Assembly (NCBI RefSeq): GCF_021353235.1
Contig: NZ_JAJTWT010000001.1
Span: 496,001-560,000 of the forward strand
Origin: Pelomonas caseinilytica
GTDB taxonomy: Bacteria; Pseudomonadota; Gammaproteobacteria; Burkholderiales; Burkholderiaceae_C
Length of the DNA: 64,000 nt
Reading direction: 5' to 3'
Made by a program: the position numbers and the translations under genes. Positions 12,031 through 20,470 of this stretch are shown here, in pieces; the first letter of the stretch is position 1; the number at the start of each line of letters is the position of its first letter. The notes under the pieces are model-generated. The model was not told where the DNA came from and ran no database searches. It saw nothing but the letters and a program-made list of their open reading frames with translations.

Positions 12031-12594
12031 TCATGAGCGGGTATCGACCGCGATCCAGTTCGACTCCCACGTCATCCCCGCGTCGGCCGAGAAGGCCTGC
12101 TCGAAGCGGCAACGGTCGGCGCCCTCGGCGTCGATGACAAAGCGCACCAGGATCTGGCGCCCGTCGTATTCCTCGACGCTGTAGAAGACGCCGCGAGGAC
12201 CGCCGCCGAACCCACCCACCATCGGCGTGGCCAGTTCGCCCGATGCGGCGTTGGAGAAGTTGAGCGTCCACCGCTACCGCTGCGGCTCGAAGAGCCGCAG
12301 CGAAAGGCCCTGCAGCTGGCCTTTCGGCCCGGTCACGTCGAGTTCGACCAGATTCGCTCGGCCGCTCCATACCGGGCGCACGACGGTCGTGCCCGAGTAT
12401 TCGGTCCAGGCGTCCGACCCGCTCAAGGGCTTCAGGCGCCGGCGCAGTGCGGTGCGCCAACTGCCGAGTTCGAAGTCGAAGTCATGCGCCGAGCCGACCG
12501 GCGTGGCCGGCAACTGCGGGGCGCCGGCCGCCGCGCCCGAAAGCGCCATCAGGACGGCCGCACGGCGGGTCGGGTTCAGGAGCGGAAGGGGCAT
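12031..12594 (-). pseudogene. Exported protein gene broken by one in-frame TAG
   Basis: One frame runs from an ATG at 12594 to TGA at 12031-12033, interrupted only by a TAG codon at 12274-12276. The first part (106 residues) begins with a twin-arginine-like signal (PTRRAAVLMALSGAAAG) and continues FDFELGSWRTALRRRL; after the stop the same frame continues RWTLNFSNAASGELATPMVG and ends SADAGMTWESNWIAVDTRS. Together this looks like one intact family of exported proteins of unknown function, with the fold continuing straight across the stop. A CAG to TAG transition would explain it. It may be a true nonsense mutation or a base-call error. It is divergent from the HxlR regulator, 90 bp away. Confidence 0.75.
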
Positions 12595-12684
12595 GGCGCG
12601 ATGTGATCTGAATAGACTTGGACGGGCCGCACACCACCGCCGACAGCGGCGTGCTCCAAAGACGAATCCACTCTAGCCAGCACC

Positions 12685-13128
12685 ATGGGCACCGCCAAGA
12701 AGGCACCTGCAGGTAACCACCCCCGCCTCGTCCGCGCGAATGCGATCCCGGGCTGCGCGCTCACGGAGGCGCTGGCGGCCATCGGCGGCCGGTGGAAGCT
12801 CTTCGTCGTGTATCGCCTGGCGGACGGCCCGCGCCACTTTGCCGCGCTGAGGCGCAGCCTGCCGGACGTGTCGGCCAAGGTGCTGGCGCAGCAGTTGCGC
12901 GAACTGCAGGCGGACGGGCTGGTCAGCCGGCAGCGCACCGGCCCGGTGCCCGCTACCGTCCATTACTCGCTCACTGCGCACGGGCTGTCGGTGCTGCCCG
13001 TGGCCGAGCAGATCCGCCGCTGGGGCCTGGCCCACCAGGCCGCCTTCGGAGGCGATGCATGTCACGACGCCGGCGCCGACCCGCGGGCCACGTGCGACGC
13101 CGCCACCGGCCTGGCCGCCCGGCCCTGA
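12685..13128 (+). CDS. HxlR-family transcriptional regulator
   Basis: A 147-residue winged-helix regulator of the HxlR/MarR-like type. The pattern GCALTEALAAIGGRWKLFVVYRLADGPRHFAALRR, with cysteine at about residue 24, followed by VSAKVLAQQLRELQADGLVSR, is characteristic; the Cys near the N-terminus is a redox-sensing residue in some family members. It is divergently placed from the broken exported-protein gene, with 90 bp between, the usual arrangement of an HxlR regulator and its target. The interval includes an inverted CCGC-CGACA-GCGG that could be its operator. If the target is dead, this regulator may have lost its main job. Confidence 0.85.
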   Translation: MGTAKKAPAGNHPRLVRANAIPGCALTEALAAIGGRWKLFVVYRLADGPRHFAALRRSLPDVSAKVLAQQLRELQADGLVSRQRTGPVPATVHYSLTAHGLSVLPVAEQIRRWGLAHQAAFGGDACHDAGADPRATCDAATGLAARP

Positions 13129-13140
13129 TGCCGCGAGACC

Positions 13141-13443
13141 GTGACGCCGCGGCGGGTCATCCACATCCATCCCGAGGCGCCGCCCAAGCCGGCGCCCGGC
13201 CAGCCCTGCAACGGCTGCGGCGTCTGCTGCCTGGCCGAGCCCTGCCCCCTGGGCGTCGTGCTGAGCCGGCGCCTTCGCGGTGCGTGCGTCGCCCTGCGAT
13301 GGGACGGCGCACGCTACCTGTGCGGCGCCCTGACGGCTCAACCGAGCGGCCTCTTCGGCAGATGGGGCCTCCGGCTGGTGCGGCGCTGGATCGCCGCGGG
13401 CGCCGGTTGCGATTGCTCACTCGAACCCGCGGGCAAGCCCTAG
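13141..13443 (+). CDS. Small Cys-rich protein with CxxCxxCC cluster
   Basis: A 100-residue protein, GTG start, 12 bp after the HxlR gene on the same strand. The N-terminal third carries CNGCGVCCLAEPCPLG (C23, C26, C29, C30, C35 approximately), then a single cysteine near residue 50, C61 in YLCGAL and C90/C92 near the end. A C-x2-C-x2-CC cluster recalls the YkgJ-type putative zinc- or iron-chelating domain, but the rest does not clearly match and I do not assign it. It could bind a metal or Fe-S centre. No ATG is available in frame nearby, so the GTG start is inferred. Confidence 0.6.
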   Translation: MTPRRVIHIHPEAPPKPAPGQPCNGCGVCCLAEPCPLGVVLSRRLRGACVALRWDGARYLCGALTAQPSGLFGRWGLRLVRRWIAAGAGCDCSLEPAGKP

Positions 13444-13501
13444 CCAAGCCCCCCGAGGCCGCGGCTACATTTTTCGGCTTCCGATGCACCGAGGAAGCCG
13501 C

Positions 13502-15070
13502 ATGAAATCCCTTGCACGTCGACTCCTGCCCTTGCTGGCCGCTCTCGCCTTCAGCGCCACCGCCGCCCCACTGCGCTGGGCCGCCACCAACGACATCCTG
13601 ACGCTGGACCCGCACTCGCAAGACCACAACACCTCCAACACCATCGGCACCCACATCTACGAGGGCCTGACGCGACTGGGCAAGGACTACCGTCCCGAAC
13701 CCTCGCTGGCCACCAAGTGGACCTACCTGTCGCAGACCCAGGTGCGCTTCGACCTGCGCCGCGGCGTCAAGTTCCACGACGGCTCGCCCTTCACGGCCGA
13801 CGACGTGGTGTTCAGCTTCGGCCGCATCACCCAGCCCCAGGGTACCAAGCAGACCTACGTGTCCGGCATCAAGGAGGTGAAGAAGATCGACGACCACACC
13901 GTCGACTTCATCCTCGAGGCGCCGACGCCGATGCTGCTGCAGAACATCATCGCCTTCCCCATCATGAGCAAGGCCTGGGCGGTGAAGAACAATGCCACCA
14001 ACACCCAGGACTACAAGTCCAAGGAAGAGAACTTCGCCTCCCGCAACGCCAACGGCACGGGGCCTTACAAGCTGGTGAGCTGGCAGCCCGACCAGGCCGT
14101 CAAGATGGTGGCCAACAAGGACTGGTGGGACAAGAACCCGGGCAACGTCACCGAGCTGACCTACCTGCCCATCAAGTCGGCGCCGACCCGCGTGGCGGCC
14201 CTGCTGTCGGGCGACGTGGACATCGTCACCGACCTGCCGCCGCAGGACTTCTTCCGCCTCAAGGAGCAGGGCAAGGTCAAGCTGCTGGAGGGACCGGAGA
14301 TCCGCACCGTCTTCTTCGTCATGGACGAGGGCAGCGACGAGCTGCGCGACTCGAGCGTCAAGGGCAAGAACCCCTTCAAGGACAAGCGCGTGCGCGAGGC
14401 GCTGAACATCGCACTGGACCGCGAGACCATCAAGCGCAGCATCATGCGCGGGCTGTCGGTGCCGGCCGCGCTGATGGTGCCGCCGGGCGTCAACGGCTAC
14501 GACGCGGCGCTGGACACGCCGGCCAAGCCCGACCTCGACAAGGCCCGCAAGCTGCTGGCCGAGGCCGGCTACCCGCAGGGCTTCGAGGTGCCGCTGCATT
14601 GCCCCAACAACCGCTACGTCAACGACGAGCAGGTCTGCCAGGCCGCGGCGTCGATGTGGGCCAAGATCGGCGTGAAGGTGCGCCTCATCGCCGCGCCGTT
14701 CGCGACCCACAGCCAGACCTTCCAGCGCGGCGAGTCCCCCTTCTACATGCTGGGATGGGGCGTCTCCACCTACGACGCCCTCTACGCCATGCAGGCCTGG
14801 GGCCACACCCGCACCAACGGCGCGGACGGCAACTTCAACTTCGGCAAGGTCAGCGACGCCAAGCTCGACGAGCTCATCCAGAAGATCAAGTTCGAGCCGG
14901 ACGTGCCCAAGCGCAACGCCCTCATCAAGGAGGCCCTGCTGCGCATCCGCGACGAGTCCCTCTTCATTCCCATCCACCACCAGATCCGGCCCTGGGCGAT
15001 GAAGCCGGGCGTGGAAACCCTGCACCGCTCGAACGACTATTTCGAGGCCCGCTACACCACCGTGAAGTAA
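13502..15070 (+). CDS. ABC transporter substrate-binding protein, family 5 (peptide/nickel type)
   Basis: A 522-residue periplasmic binding protein. Residues 1-21 form a signal peptide (KSLARRLLPLLAALAFSATAA). The mature part has the SBP_bac_5 signature: LDPHSQDHNTSNTIG, YEGLTRLG, LRRGVKFHDGSPFTADDVVFSF and the second-lobe region RVREALNIALDRE. Family members deliver di- or oligopeptides, opines or nickel to a Dpp/Opp-type transporter. No permease or ATPase genes are adjacent, so this is an orphan binding protein relying on a transporter elsewhere. The ATG at 13502 is preferred over one 18 bp upstream because the basic n-region begins there. Confidence 0.9.
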   Translation: MKSLARRLLPLLAALAFSATAAPLRWAATNDILTLDPHSQDHNTSNTIGTHIYEGLTRLGKDYRPEPSLATKWTYLSQTQVRFDLRRGVKFHDGSPFTADDVVFSFGRITQPQGTKQTYVSGIKEVKKIDDHTVDFILEAPTPMLLQNIIAFPIMSKAWAVKNNATNTQDYKSKEENFASRNANGTGPYKLVSWQPDQAVKMVANKDWWDKNPGNVTELTYLPIKSAPTRVAALLSGDVDIVTDLPPQDFFRLKEQGKVKLLEGPEIRTVFFVMDEGSDELRDSSVKGKNPFKDKRVREALNIALDRETIKRSIMRGLSVPAALMVPPGVNGYDAALDTPAKPDLDKARKLLAEAGYPQGFEVPLHCPNNRYVNDEQVCQAAASMWAKIGVKVRLIAAPFATHSQTFQRGESPFYMLGWGVSTYDALYAMQAWGHTRTNGADGNFNFGKVSDAKLDELIQKIKFEPDVPKRNALIKEALLRIRDESLFIPIHHQIRPWAMKPGVETLHRSNDYFEARYTTVK

Positions 15071-15101
15071 CCGGCCCCACGGACGGTGGAATGATGCGGG
15101 C

Positions 15102-15752
15102 GTGAAGCCGCCCGTCCTCAATTTCTCCACCCTGCAGGCCGCCGTCGAGGTCGCGGCCACCCTCGCCTTCGCGCTGTCCGGCCTGCTGGCCGGCGCACGC
15201 AAGCAACTCGACGTCGTCGGGCTGTGCGTCGTCGCCGGCCTGTCCGCCTTCGGCGGCGGCACGCTGCGCGACGTGCTGCTGGACCGCAGACCCTTCTTCT
15301 GGGTCGAGCACGCCGACTGGCTCTGGGGCCTGATGGCCCTGTGCTTCGCCGCCATGCTGTTCCTGCGCGGGCGCCATCTCGCGCTGACCGAGCGGGCCAT
15401 CCAGTGGCCCGATGCGCTGGGCCTGGGCCTGTTCACCGCCAACGGCGCGCTGCTCGCCCTGGACCTCGGCATGCCGGCCATCGTCGCCGTGCTGATGGGC
15501 GTCATCACCGCCACCTTCGGCGGCGTGCTGCGCGACATCGTCTGCAACGAGATCCCGGCCGCCTTCCACGACCACCGGCCCTACGCGCTTTGCAGCTTCG
15601 TCGGGGCCTGGGTGCTGGTGGCGGCCGTGCGCCTCGATGCGCCGCAGTGGGCCGCCATCAGCGCCGCAGCGGGAACCGCGGTGGCCTTGCGCGGCCTGGC
15701 GCTCTGGACCGGCTGGACCCTCCCCGCCTGGCGCATCGACGCCCGGCGCTGA
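15102..15752 (+). CDS. TRIC-like (UPF0126, YadS/YicG type) membrane protein
   Basis: A 216-residue inner membrane protein with about seven hydrophobic helices arranged as two similar halves, each with a glycine-rich loop: AGLSAFGGGTLRDVLL near residue 45-60 and MGVITATFGGVLRDIV near 134-150. This duplicated GGGxLRD pattern is the hallmark of the UPF0126 family, related to trimeric intracellular cation channels that pass K+. The start is GTG at 15102, with no better ATG near. It follows the binding-protein gene by 31 bp on the same strand, so cotranscription is possible. Substrate is not evident. Confidence 0.85.
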   Translation: MKPPVLNFSTLQAAVEVAATLAFALSGLLAGARKQLDVVGLCVVAGLSAFGGGTLRDVLLDRRPFFWVEHADWLWGLMALCFAAMLFLRGRHLALTERAIQWPDALGLGLFTANGALLALDLGMPAIVAVLMGVITATFGGVLRDIVCNEIPAAFHDHRPYALCSFVGAWVLVAAVRLDAPQWAAISAAAGTAVALRGLALWTGWTLPAWRIDARR

Positions 15753-15782
15753 CCGCTGCGTCGCTGGCGACGCAGACTCGTC

Positions 15783-16736
15783 TCAGCCGAGCGCCAGACG
15801 CGCGCGCGCCGCCGCGTACTCGCGCTTCAGGCGCGCCACGAGCTCGGCCGCAGGCACCACGCCACGCACCGCACCGATGCCCTGGCCGCTGCCCCAGATG
15901 TCCTTCCAGGCCTTGGCCGCGCCACCGCCGAAGTTCATCTTGCTGGGATCGCTTTCGGGCAGGGCGTCGGGGTCCAGGCCCGCGTTGACGATGGAGCCGC
16001 GCAGGTAGTTGCCGTGAACGCCGGTGAAGAGGTTGCTGTAGACGATGTCGTCGCTGTTGCTGTCGACGATCATCTGCTTGTACTCGGCGCTGGCGCGGGC
16101 CTCCTCGGTGGCGATGAAGGCCGAGCCGATGTAGGCCAGGTCGGCGCCCATGGCCTGGGCCGCCAGGATGGCGTCGCCCGAGGCGATGGAGCCGGACAGG
16201 GCCAGCGGGCCGTCGAACCACTCGCGGATTTCCTGCACCAGGGCGAAGGGGCTTTTCACGCCGGCATGGCCGCCCGCGCCGGCTGCCACGGCGATGAGGC
16301 CGTCGGCACCCTTCTCGATGGCCTTCCTGGCGAACTTGTTGTTGATGATGTCGTGCAGCACGATGCCGCCCCAGGCGTGTACGGCCTGGTTCACGTCTTC
16401 GCGGGCGCCGAGCGACGTGATGACGATGGGCACCTTGTACTTGGCGCAGACCTGCATGTCGTGCTCGAGCCTCTCGTTGCTCTTGTGCACGATCTGGTTG
16501 ATGGCGAAGGGCGCGGCGGGGCGGTCGGGATGGTCGCGATTCCAGGCCGCGAGGGTCTCGGTGATCTCGGCCAGCCATTCGTCGAGTTGCTCGGCCGGGC
16601 GGGCGTTGAGGGCCGGCATGGAGCCGACGACGCCGGCCTTGCACTGCTCGATGACGAGCTTGGGGTTGCTGATGATGAACAGCGGCGAGCCGATGACCGG
16701 CAGGGGCAGGTTCTTCAGGATGGGCGGCAGGGCCAA
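15783..16736 (-). CDS. Nitronate monooxygenase (NMO, FMN-dependent)
   Basis: A 317-residue TIM-barrel flavoprotein of the 2-nitropropane dioxygenase/NMO family, which oxidises alkyl nitronates such as propionate-3-nitronate. Visible features are the N-terminal LPVIGSPLFIISNPKLV, VVGSMPALNARP, AVAAGAGGHAGVKSPFALV (FMN phosphate region with the active-site His) and GADLAYIGSAFIATEEA. It is the last gene of an operon etfB-etfA-acyl-CoA dehydrogenase-NMO, with only 11 bp after the dehydrogenase stop. In that company a role in oxidising acyl or enoyl substrates is as likely as true nitronate turnover, since related enzymes are often misnamed. Confidence 0.82.
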   Translation of the reverse strand: MALPPILKNLPLPVIGSPLFIISNPKLVIEQCKAGVVGSMPALNARPAEQLDEWLAEITETLAAWNRDHPDRPAAPFAINQIVHKSNERLEHDMQVCAKYKVPIVITSLGAREDVNQAVHAWGGIVLHDIINNKFARKAIEKGADGLIAVAAGAGGHAGVKSPFALVQEIREWFDGPLALSGSIASGDAILAAQAMGADLAYIGSAFIATEEARASAEYKQMIVDSNSDDIVYSNLFTGVHGNYLRGSIVNAGLDPDALPESDPSKMNFGGGAAKAWKDIWGSGQGIGAVRGVVPAAELVARLKREYAAARARLALG

Positions 16737-16747
16737 GTGGGGTCTCC

Positions 16748-18535
16748 TCAGAAGGCGTCCAGGGGCAGCGCGGTCACGCTCTCGGCGCCATCCACGATGG
16801 CGGCACGCAGCGAGGCGGTGCGCGGCAGGATGTGCTCGGCATAGAAGCGCGCCGTGGCGATCTTGGCCTGCATGAAGGGCGTGTCAGTCGCCAAGGCGTC
16901 TTCCGCCGCCAGCAGCGCGCGGGCCAGTTGCCAGCCGGCGACGAGGTTGCCCGCCAGCATCAGGTAGGGCACCGAGCCGGCATAGGCCGCATTGGGATTG
17001 CCCTTGGCCGACCCGGCGATGAAGTCGACCACGGCGAGGAAGTCCTCCCGCGAGGCCCGCAGGGCCCTCAGCACCGACGGCGCCGCGGCGCCGTCGCGCT
17101 TGGCCAGGGCCGCCTCGGTGACTTCGATCTGGCCGGCGATGCCGCGCGCCAGCTGGCCGCCGTCGCGCGAGGTCTTGCGGCCGACGAGGTCGTTGGCCTG
17201 GATGGCCGTCGTGCCTTCGTAGATGGTCAGGATCTTGGCGTCGCGGTAGTACTGGGCCGCACCGGTCTCCTCGATGAAGCCCATGCCGCCGTGCACCTGC
17301 ACGCCGAGCGAAGTGACCTCCAGGCTCATCTCGGTGCTGTAGCCCTTCACGAGGGGCACCATGAACTCGTAGAAGGCCTGGTTCTGCTTGCGCGCCTCGG
17401 CGTCGGGGTGGTGATGGGCGGCGTCGAAGGCCGCGGCAGCGGTGCTCGCCATGGCGCGGCAGCCTTCGGTCAGCGCACGCATGGTCATCAGCATGCGGCG
17501 CACGTCGGGGTGGTGGATGATGGCGGCGGGGCCGGCCACCGAGCCGTCCACGGGGCGGGACTGCACGCGGTCCTTCGCATAGGCCACGGCCTTCTGGTAG
17601 GCGCGGTCGGCGATGGCGATGCCCTGCAGGCCGACGCCGTAGCGGGCCGCGTTCATCATGATGAACATGTACTCCAGGCCGCGGTTCTCCTCGCCGATGA
17701 GCTGGCCGATGGCGCCACCGTGGTCGCCGAACTGCAGCACGGCCGTCGGGCTGGCCTTGATGCCCATCTTGTGCTCGATGGACACGCAGTGGGCGTCGTT
17801 GCGCGCCCCCAGCGAGCCGTCGGCGTTCACGAGGAACTTGGGCACGAGGAAGAGGCTGATGCCCTTCACGCCCTCCGGCGCGCCGGCCACGCGGGCCAGC
17901 ACGAGGTGGACGATGTTCTCGGCCATGTCGTGCTCGCCATAGGTGATGAAGATCTTGGTGCCGAAGATCTTGTAGGTGCCGTCGGGCTGCGGCTCGGCGC
18001 GGGTGCGCACGAGGGCGAGGTCGGAGCCGGCCTGCGGCTCGGTGAGGTTCATCGTGCCCGTCCAGCTGCCGTCCAGCAGCTTGGGGATGTAGACGTTGCG
18101 CTGCTCGTCGCTGCCGGCGGTCAGCAGGGCCTCGACGGCGCCATCGGTCAGCAGCGGGCACAGCGCGAAGCTCATGTTGGCCGACTGCAGCATCTCGTTG
18201 CAGGCCGCGGCGATGGTCTTGGGCGCGCCCTGTCCGCCGAACTCCTGCGGGTGTACCAGGCCTTGCCAGCCGCCTTCGGCATAGGCGCGGAAGGCCTGCT
18301 TGAAGCCGGGCGTCGTCGTGACGACGCCGTCCTTCCAGCTCGACGGGTTCTTGTCACCCTCGAAGTTCAGCGGCGCGATGACGTCCTGGGTCAGCTTGGC
18401 GCACTCCTCCAGCACGGCGGCGGCGGTGTCCAGGCCGAAGTCGGCGAATGCGGGGACTTGTTGGGTCAGCGTCTCCAGCCCGGCGAGGTGCTGGATGTTG
18501 AAAAGCATGTCCTTGACGGGAGCTTGGTAACTCAT
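16748..18535 (-). CDS. Acyl-CoA dehydrogenase, large DmdC-like subfamily
   Basis: A 595-residue acyl-CoA dehydrogenase, about 200 residues longer than the classical enzymes owing to an extra N-terminal segment (MSYQAPVKDMLFNIQHL) and a C-terminal AcylCoA_DH domain extension, as in 3-methylmercaptopropionyl-CoA dehydrogenase DmdC and FadE-like paralogues. The core holds GTMNLTEPQAGSDL, the FAD site, TYGEHDMAENIVH, and GGMGFIEETGAAQYYRDAKI with YEGTTAIQANDLVGRK. It oxidises acyl-CoA to enoyl-CoA and gives electrons to ETF, encoded just upstream (etfA ends 76 bp before). Chain-length preference cannot be read from sequence. Confidence 0.9.
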   Translation of the reverse strand: MSYQAPVKDMLFNIQHLAGLETLTQQVPAFADFGLDTAAAVLEECAKLTQDVIAPLNFEGDKNPSSWKDGVVTTTPGFKQAFRAYAEGGWQGLVHPQEFGGQGAPKTIAAACNEMLQSANMSFALCPLLTDGAVEALLTAGSDEQRNVYIPKLLDGSWTGTMNLTEPQAGSDLALVRTRAEPQPDGTYKIFGTKIFITYGEHDMAENIVHLVLARVAGAPEGVKGISLFLVPKFLVNADGSLGARNDAHCVSIEHKMGIKASPTAVLQFGDHGGAIGQLIGEENRGLEYMFIMMNAARYGVGLQGIAIADRAYQKAVAYAKDRVQSRPVDGSVAGPAAIIHHPDVRRMLMTMRALTEGCRAMASTAAAAFDAAHHHPDAEARKQNQAFYEFMVPLVKGYSTEMSLEVTSLGVQVHGGMGFIEETGAAQYYRDAKILTIYEGTTAIQANDLVGRKTSRDGGQLARGIAGQIEVTEAALAKRDGAAAPSVLRALRASREDFLAVVDFIAGSAKGNPNAAYAGSVPYLMLAGNLVAGWQLARALLAAEDALATDTPFMQAKIATARFYAEHILPRTASLRAAIVDGAESVTALPLDAF

Positions 18536-18610
18536 TTGTTCCTCCTGGCGGCAACAAAAAGGGCGCCGCGACAGTCGACGTCGGGCGCCCGGTGCGGTCG
18601 GCGCGGTGGC

Positions 18611-19543
18611 TTACAGCGCGGAGACGAGCTCGGGCACGGCCGTGAACAGGTCGGCCTCGAGCCCGTAGTCGGCCACCGAGAAGATCGGGGCCTCGGGGTC
18701 CTTGTTGATCGCCACGATGACCTTGGAGTCCTTCATGCCGGCCAGGTGCTGGATGGCGCCCGAGATGCCGGCGGCGATGTAGAGCTGCGGAGCGACGATC
18801 TTGCCCGTCTGGCCGACCTGCCAGTCATTGGGCGCGTAGCCTGCGTCCACCGCGGCGCGCGAGGCGCCCAGGGCGGCGCCGAGCTTGTCGGCCAGCGGCG
18901 TCAGCACTTCCATGAACTTCTCGTTGGAGCCCAGGGCCCGACCGCCGGAGACGATGATCTTGGCGGCGGTCAGCTCGGGGCGGTCGCTCTTCGTGACCTC
19001 GCGGCCCACGAAGCTGCTCTTGCCGACGTCGGCAGCCGCCGCGACGCTCTCCACCGCGGCCGAGCCGCCCGTGGCGGCGGCCGGGTCGAAGCCGGTGGTG
19101 CGCACGGTGATGACCTTGGTGGCATCGCCGCTCTGGACCGTGGCGATGGCGTTGCCGGCGTAGATCGGGCGCTCGAAGGTATCGGCGCTGACGACTTTGG
19201 TGATGTCGCTGACCTGGGCGACGTCCAGCAGGGCGGCGACGCGCGGGGCGACGTTCTTGCCGGCGGCCGTGGCGGGGAAAAGGATGTGGCTGTAGCCCGA
19301 GGCCAGCGCCACGACCTGCGCGGCGACGTTCTCGGCCAGGCCATCGGCCAGGGCGGCGGAGTCCGCCTGCAGCACCTTGGCCACGCCCGCGATCTGCGCG
19401 GCGGCCGCAGCGGCCGCGGCGGCGTTCTGTCCGGCGACGAGGACGTGAACCTCGCCACCCAGGGCGGCGGCGGCCGTGACGGTGTTCAGGGTCGCGCCCT
19501 TGATGGACGCGTTGTCGTGTTCGGCAATAACCAGGGCAGTCAT
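18611..19543 (-). CDS. etfA: Electron transfer flavoprotein subunit alpha
   Basis: A 310-residue EtfA. The N-terminal domain ([23 protein letters not shown]) packs against EtfB; the C-terminal FAD domain has [44 protein letters not shown] and [12 protein letters not shown] takes electrons from acyl-CoA dehydrogenases and hands them to ETF-ubiquinone oxidoreductase. Its start overlaps the etfB stop by one base (TGATG), so the two subunits are made in equal amounts by coupled translation. Confidence 0.95.
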   Translation of the reverse strand: MTALVIAEHDNASIKGATLNTVTAAAALGGEVHVLVAGQNAAAAAAAAAQIAGVAKVLQADSAALADGLAENVAAQVVALASGYSHILFPATAAGKNVAPRVAALLDVAQVSDITKVVSADTFERPIYAGNAIATVQSGDATKVITVRTTGFDPAAATGGSAAVESVAAAADVGKSSFVGREVTKSDRPELTAAKIIVSGGRALGSNEKFMEVLTPLADKLGAALGASRAAVDAGYAPNDWQVGQTGKIVAPQLYIAAGISGAIQHLAGMKDSKVIVAINKDPEAPIFSVADYGLEADLFTAVPELVSAL

Positions 19544-20298
19544 CAGATCACCTTCGCTTCAGTCTTCAGCTTGTTCACCAGGGTGGCCACGTCGGGCACC
19601 TTCACGCCGGCACCGCGCTTGGGCGGCTCGCTCACCTTGAGCGTCTTGATGCGCGGCGCGATGTCCACGCCCAGGTCGGCCGGCTTGACCACGTCGAGCG
19701 GCTTCTTCTTGGCCTTCATGATGTTGGGCAGGGTCACGTAGCGCGGCTCGTTCAGGCGCAGGTCGGTCGTCACGACGGCCGGCAGGCTGAGGGCCACGGT
19801 CTCCAGGCCGCCGTCGACCTCGCGGGTAACGTTGAGCTTGTCGCCGGCCACCTCCAGCTTGCTCGCGAAGGTGCCTTGCGGCAGTCCGGCCAGTGCGGCC
19901 AGCATCTGGCCCGTCTGGTTGCAGTCGTCGTCGATGGCCTGCTTGCCGAGGATGACGAGCTGGGGCTGCTCCTTGTCGACCAGGGCCTTGAGCAGCTTGG
20001 CCACGGCCAGCGGCTGAAGTTCGACGTCGGCAGGCGTCTCGACCAGGATGGCGCGGTCGGCGCCGATGGCCATGGCGGTGCGCAGGGTCTCCTGGCACTG
20101 GGTGACGCCGCAGGACACGGCGATGACTTCCGTCACGACGCCCTTCTCCTTCAGGCGCACCGCCTCTTCGACGGCGATCTCGTCGAAGGGATTCATCGAC
20201 ATCTTCACGTTGGCGATGTCGACGCCCGTGCCATCGCTCTTCACGCGCACCTTGACGTTGTAGTCGACGACACGCTTCACCGGGACCAAGACCTTCAT
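19543..20298 (-). CDS. etfB: Electron transfer flavoprotein subunit beta
   Basis: A 251-residue EtfB with the expected N-terminus ([20 protein letters not shown]), a central AMP-binding region ([25 protein letters not shown]) and the C-terminal arm that wraps round EtfA. First gene of the operon etfB-etfA-acyl-CoA dehydrogenase-NMO. Upstream lie a TAGAAT -10-like hexamer at 20337-20342 (minus strand) and, downstream of it near the likely transcription start, a near-perfect palindrome at 20317-20332, which points to repression. Confidence 0.95.
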   Translation of the reverse strand: MKVLVPVKRVVDYNVKVRVKSDGTGVDIANVKMSMNPFDEIAVEEAVRLKEKGVVTEVIAVSCGVTQCQETLRTAMAIGADRAILVETPADVELQPLAVAKLLKALVDKEQPQLVILGKQAIDDDCNQTGQMLAALAGLPQGTFASKLEVAGDKLNVTREVDGGLETVALSLPAVVTTDLRLNEPRYVTLPNIMKAKKKPLDVVKPADLGVDIAPRIKTLKVSEPPKRGAGVKVPDVATLVNKLKTEAKVI

Positions 20299-20316
20299 CG
20301 AAAACTCCAGCTCGAA

Positions 20317-20332
20317 TTGACGTAAACGTTAA
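20317..20332. promoter_or_regulatory. Palindromic operator before etfBA
   Basis: TTGACGTAAACGTTAA is a dyad of the form TTnACGTnnACGTnAA, 19 bp upstream of the etfB start codon and just downstream of a TAGAAT -10-like hexamer, the place where a repressor would block initiation. The ACGT-nn-ACGT core resembles operators described for LiuR-type MerR regulators of branched-chain amino acid and fatty acid catabolism in proteobacteria; that match is from memory and is an inference. No such regulator gene is in the window. Confidence 0.55.
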
Positions 20333-20377
20333 TCGGATTCTACGGGGCGCTCCGGGCGGAGCCGCGCTTAAAAAAGC

Positions 20378-20385
20378 ACGATCGT
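20378..20385. promoter_or_regulatory. ACGATCGT palindrome in the etfB-murI interval
   Basis: A perfect 8-bp palindrome flanked by short A/T-rich sequence (TTAAAAAAGC before, TCGATTCT after), in the 172-bp divergent region between etfB and murI. It could be a second operator (TetR-type regulators of fatty-acid genes bind such cores) but eight bases alone are weak evidence. Confidence 0.3.
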
Positions 20386-20470
20386 TCGATTCTAGCCAGA
20401 GCCTCGATCGCGCTGCACGAAGTCGTTATGGAGAGCCCTCTCGAAATCCTCGGGCTAGACTGCCGCGCCC

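Noticed and set aside
16832-19741. 969-codon open frame opposite the acyl-CoA dehydrogenase and etfA
   Set aside because: Antisense shadow with Gly/Asp/Ala-rich low-complexity residues; the minus-strand genes are clear family members.
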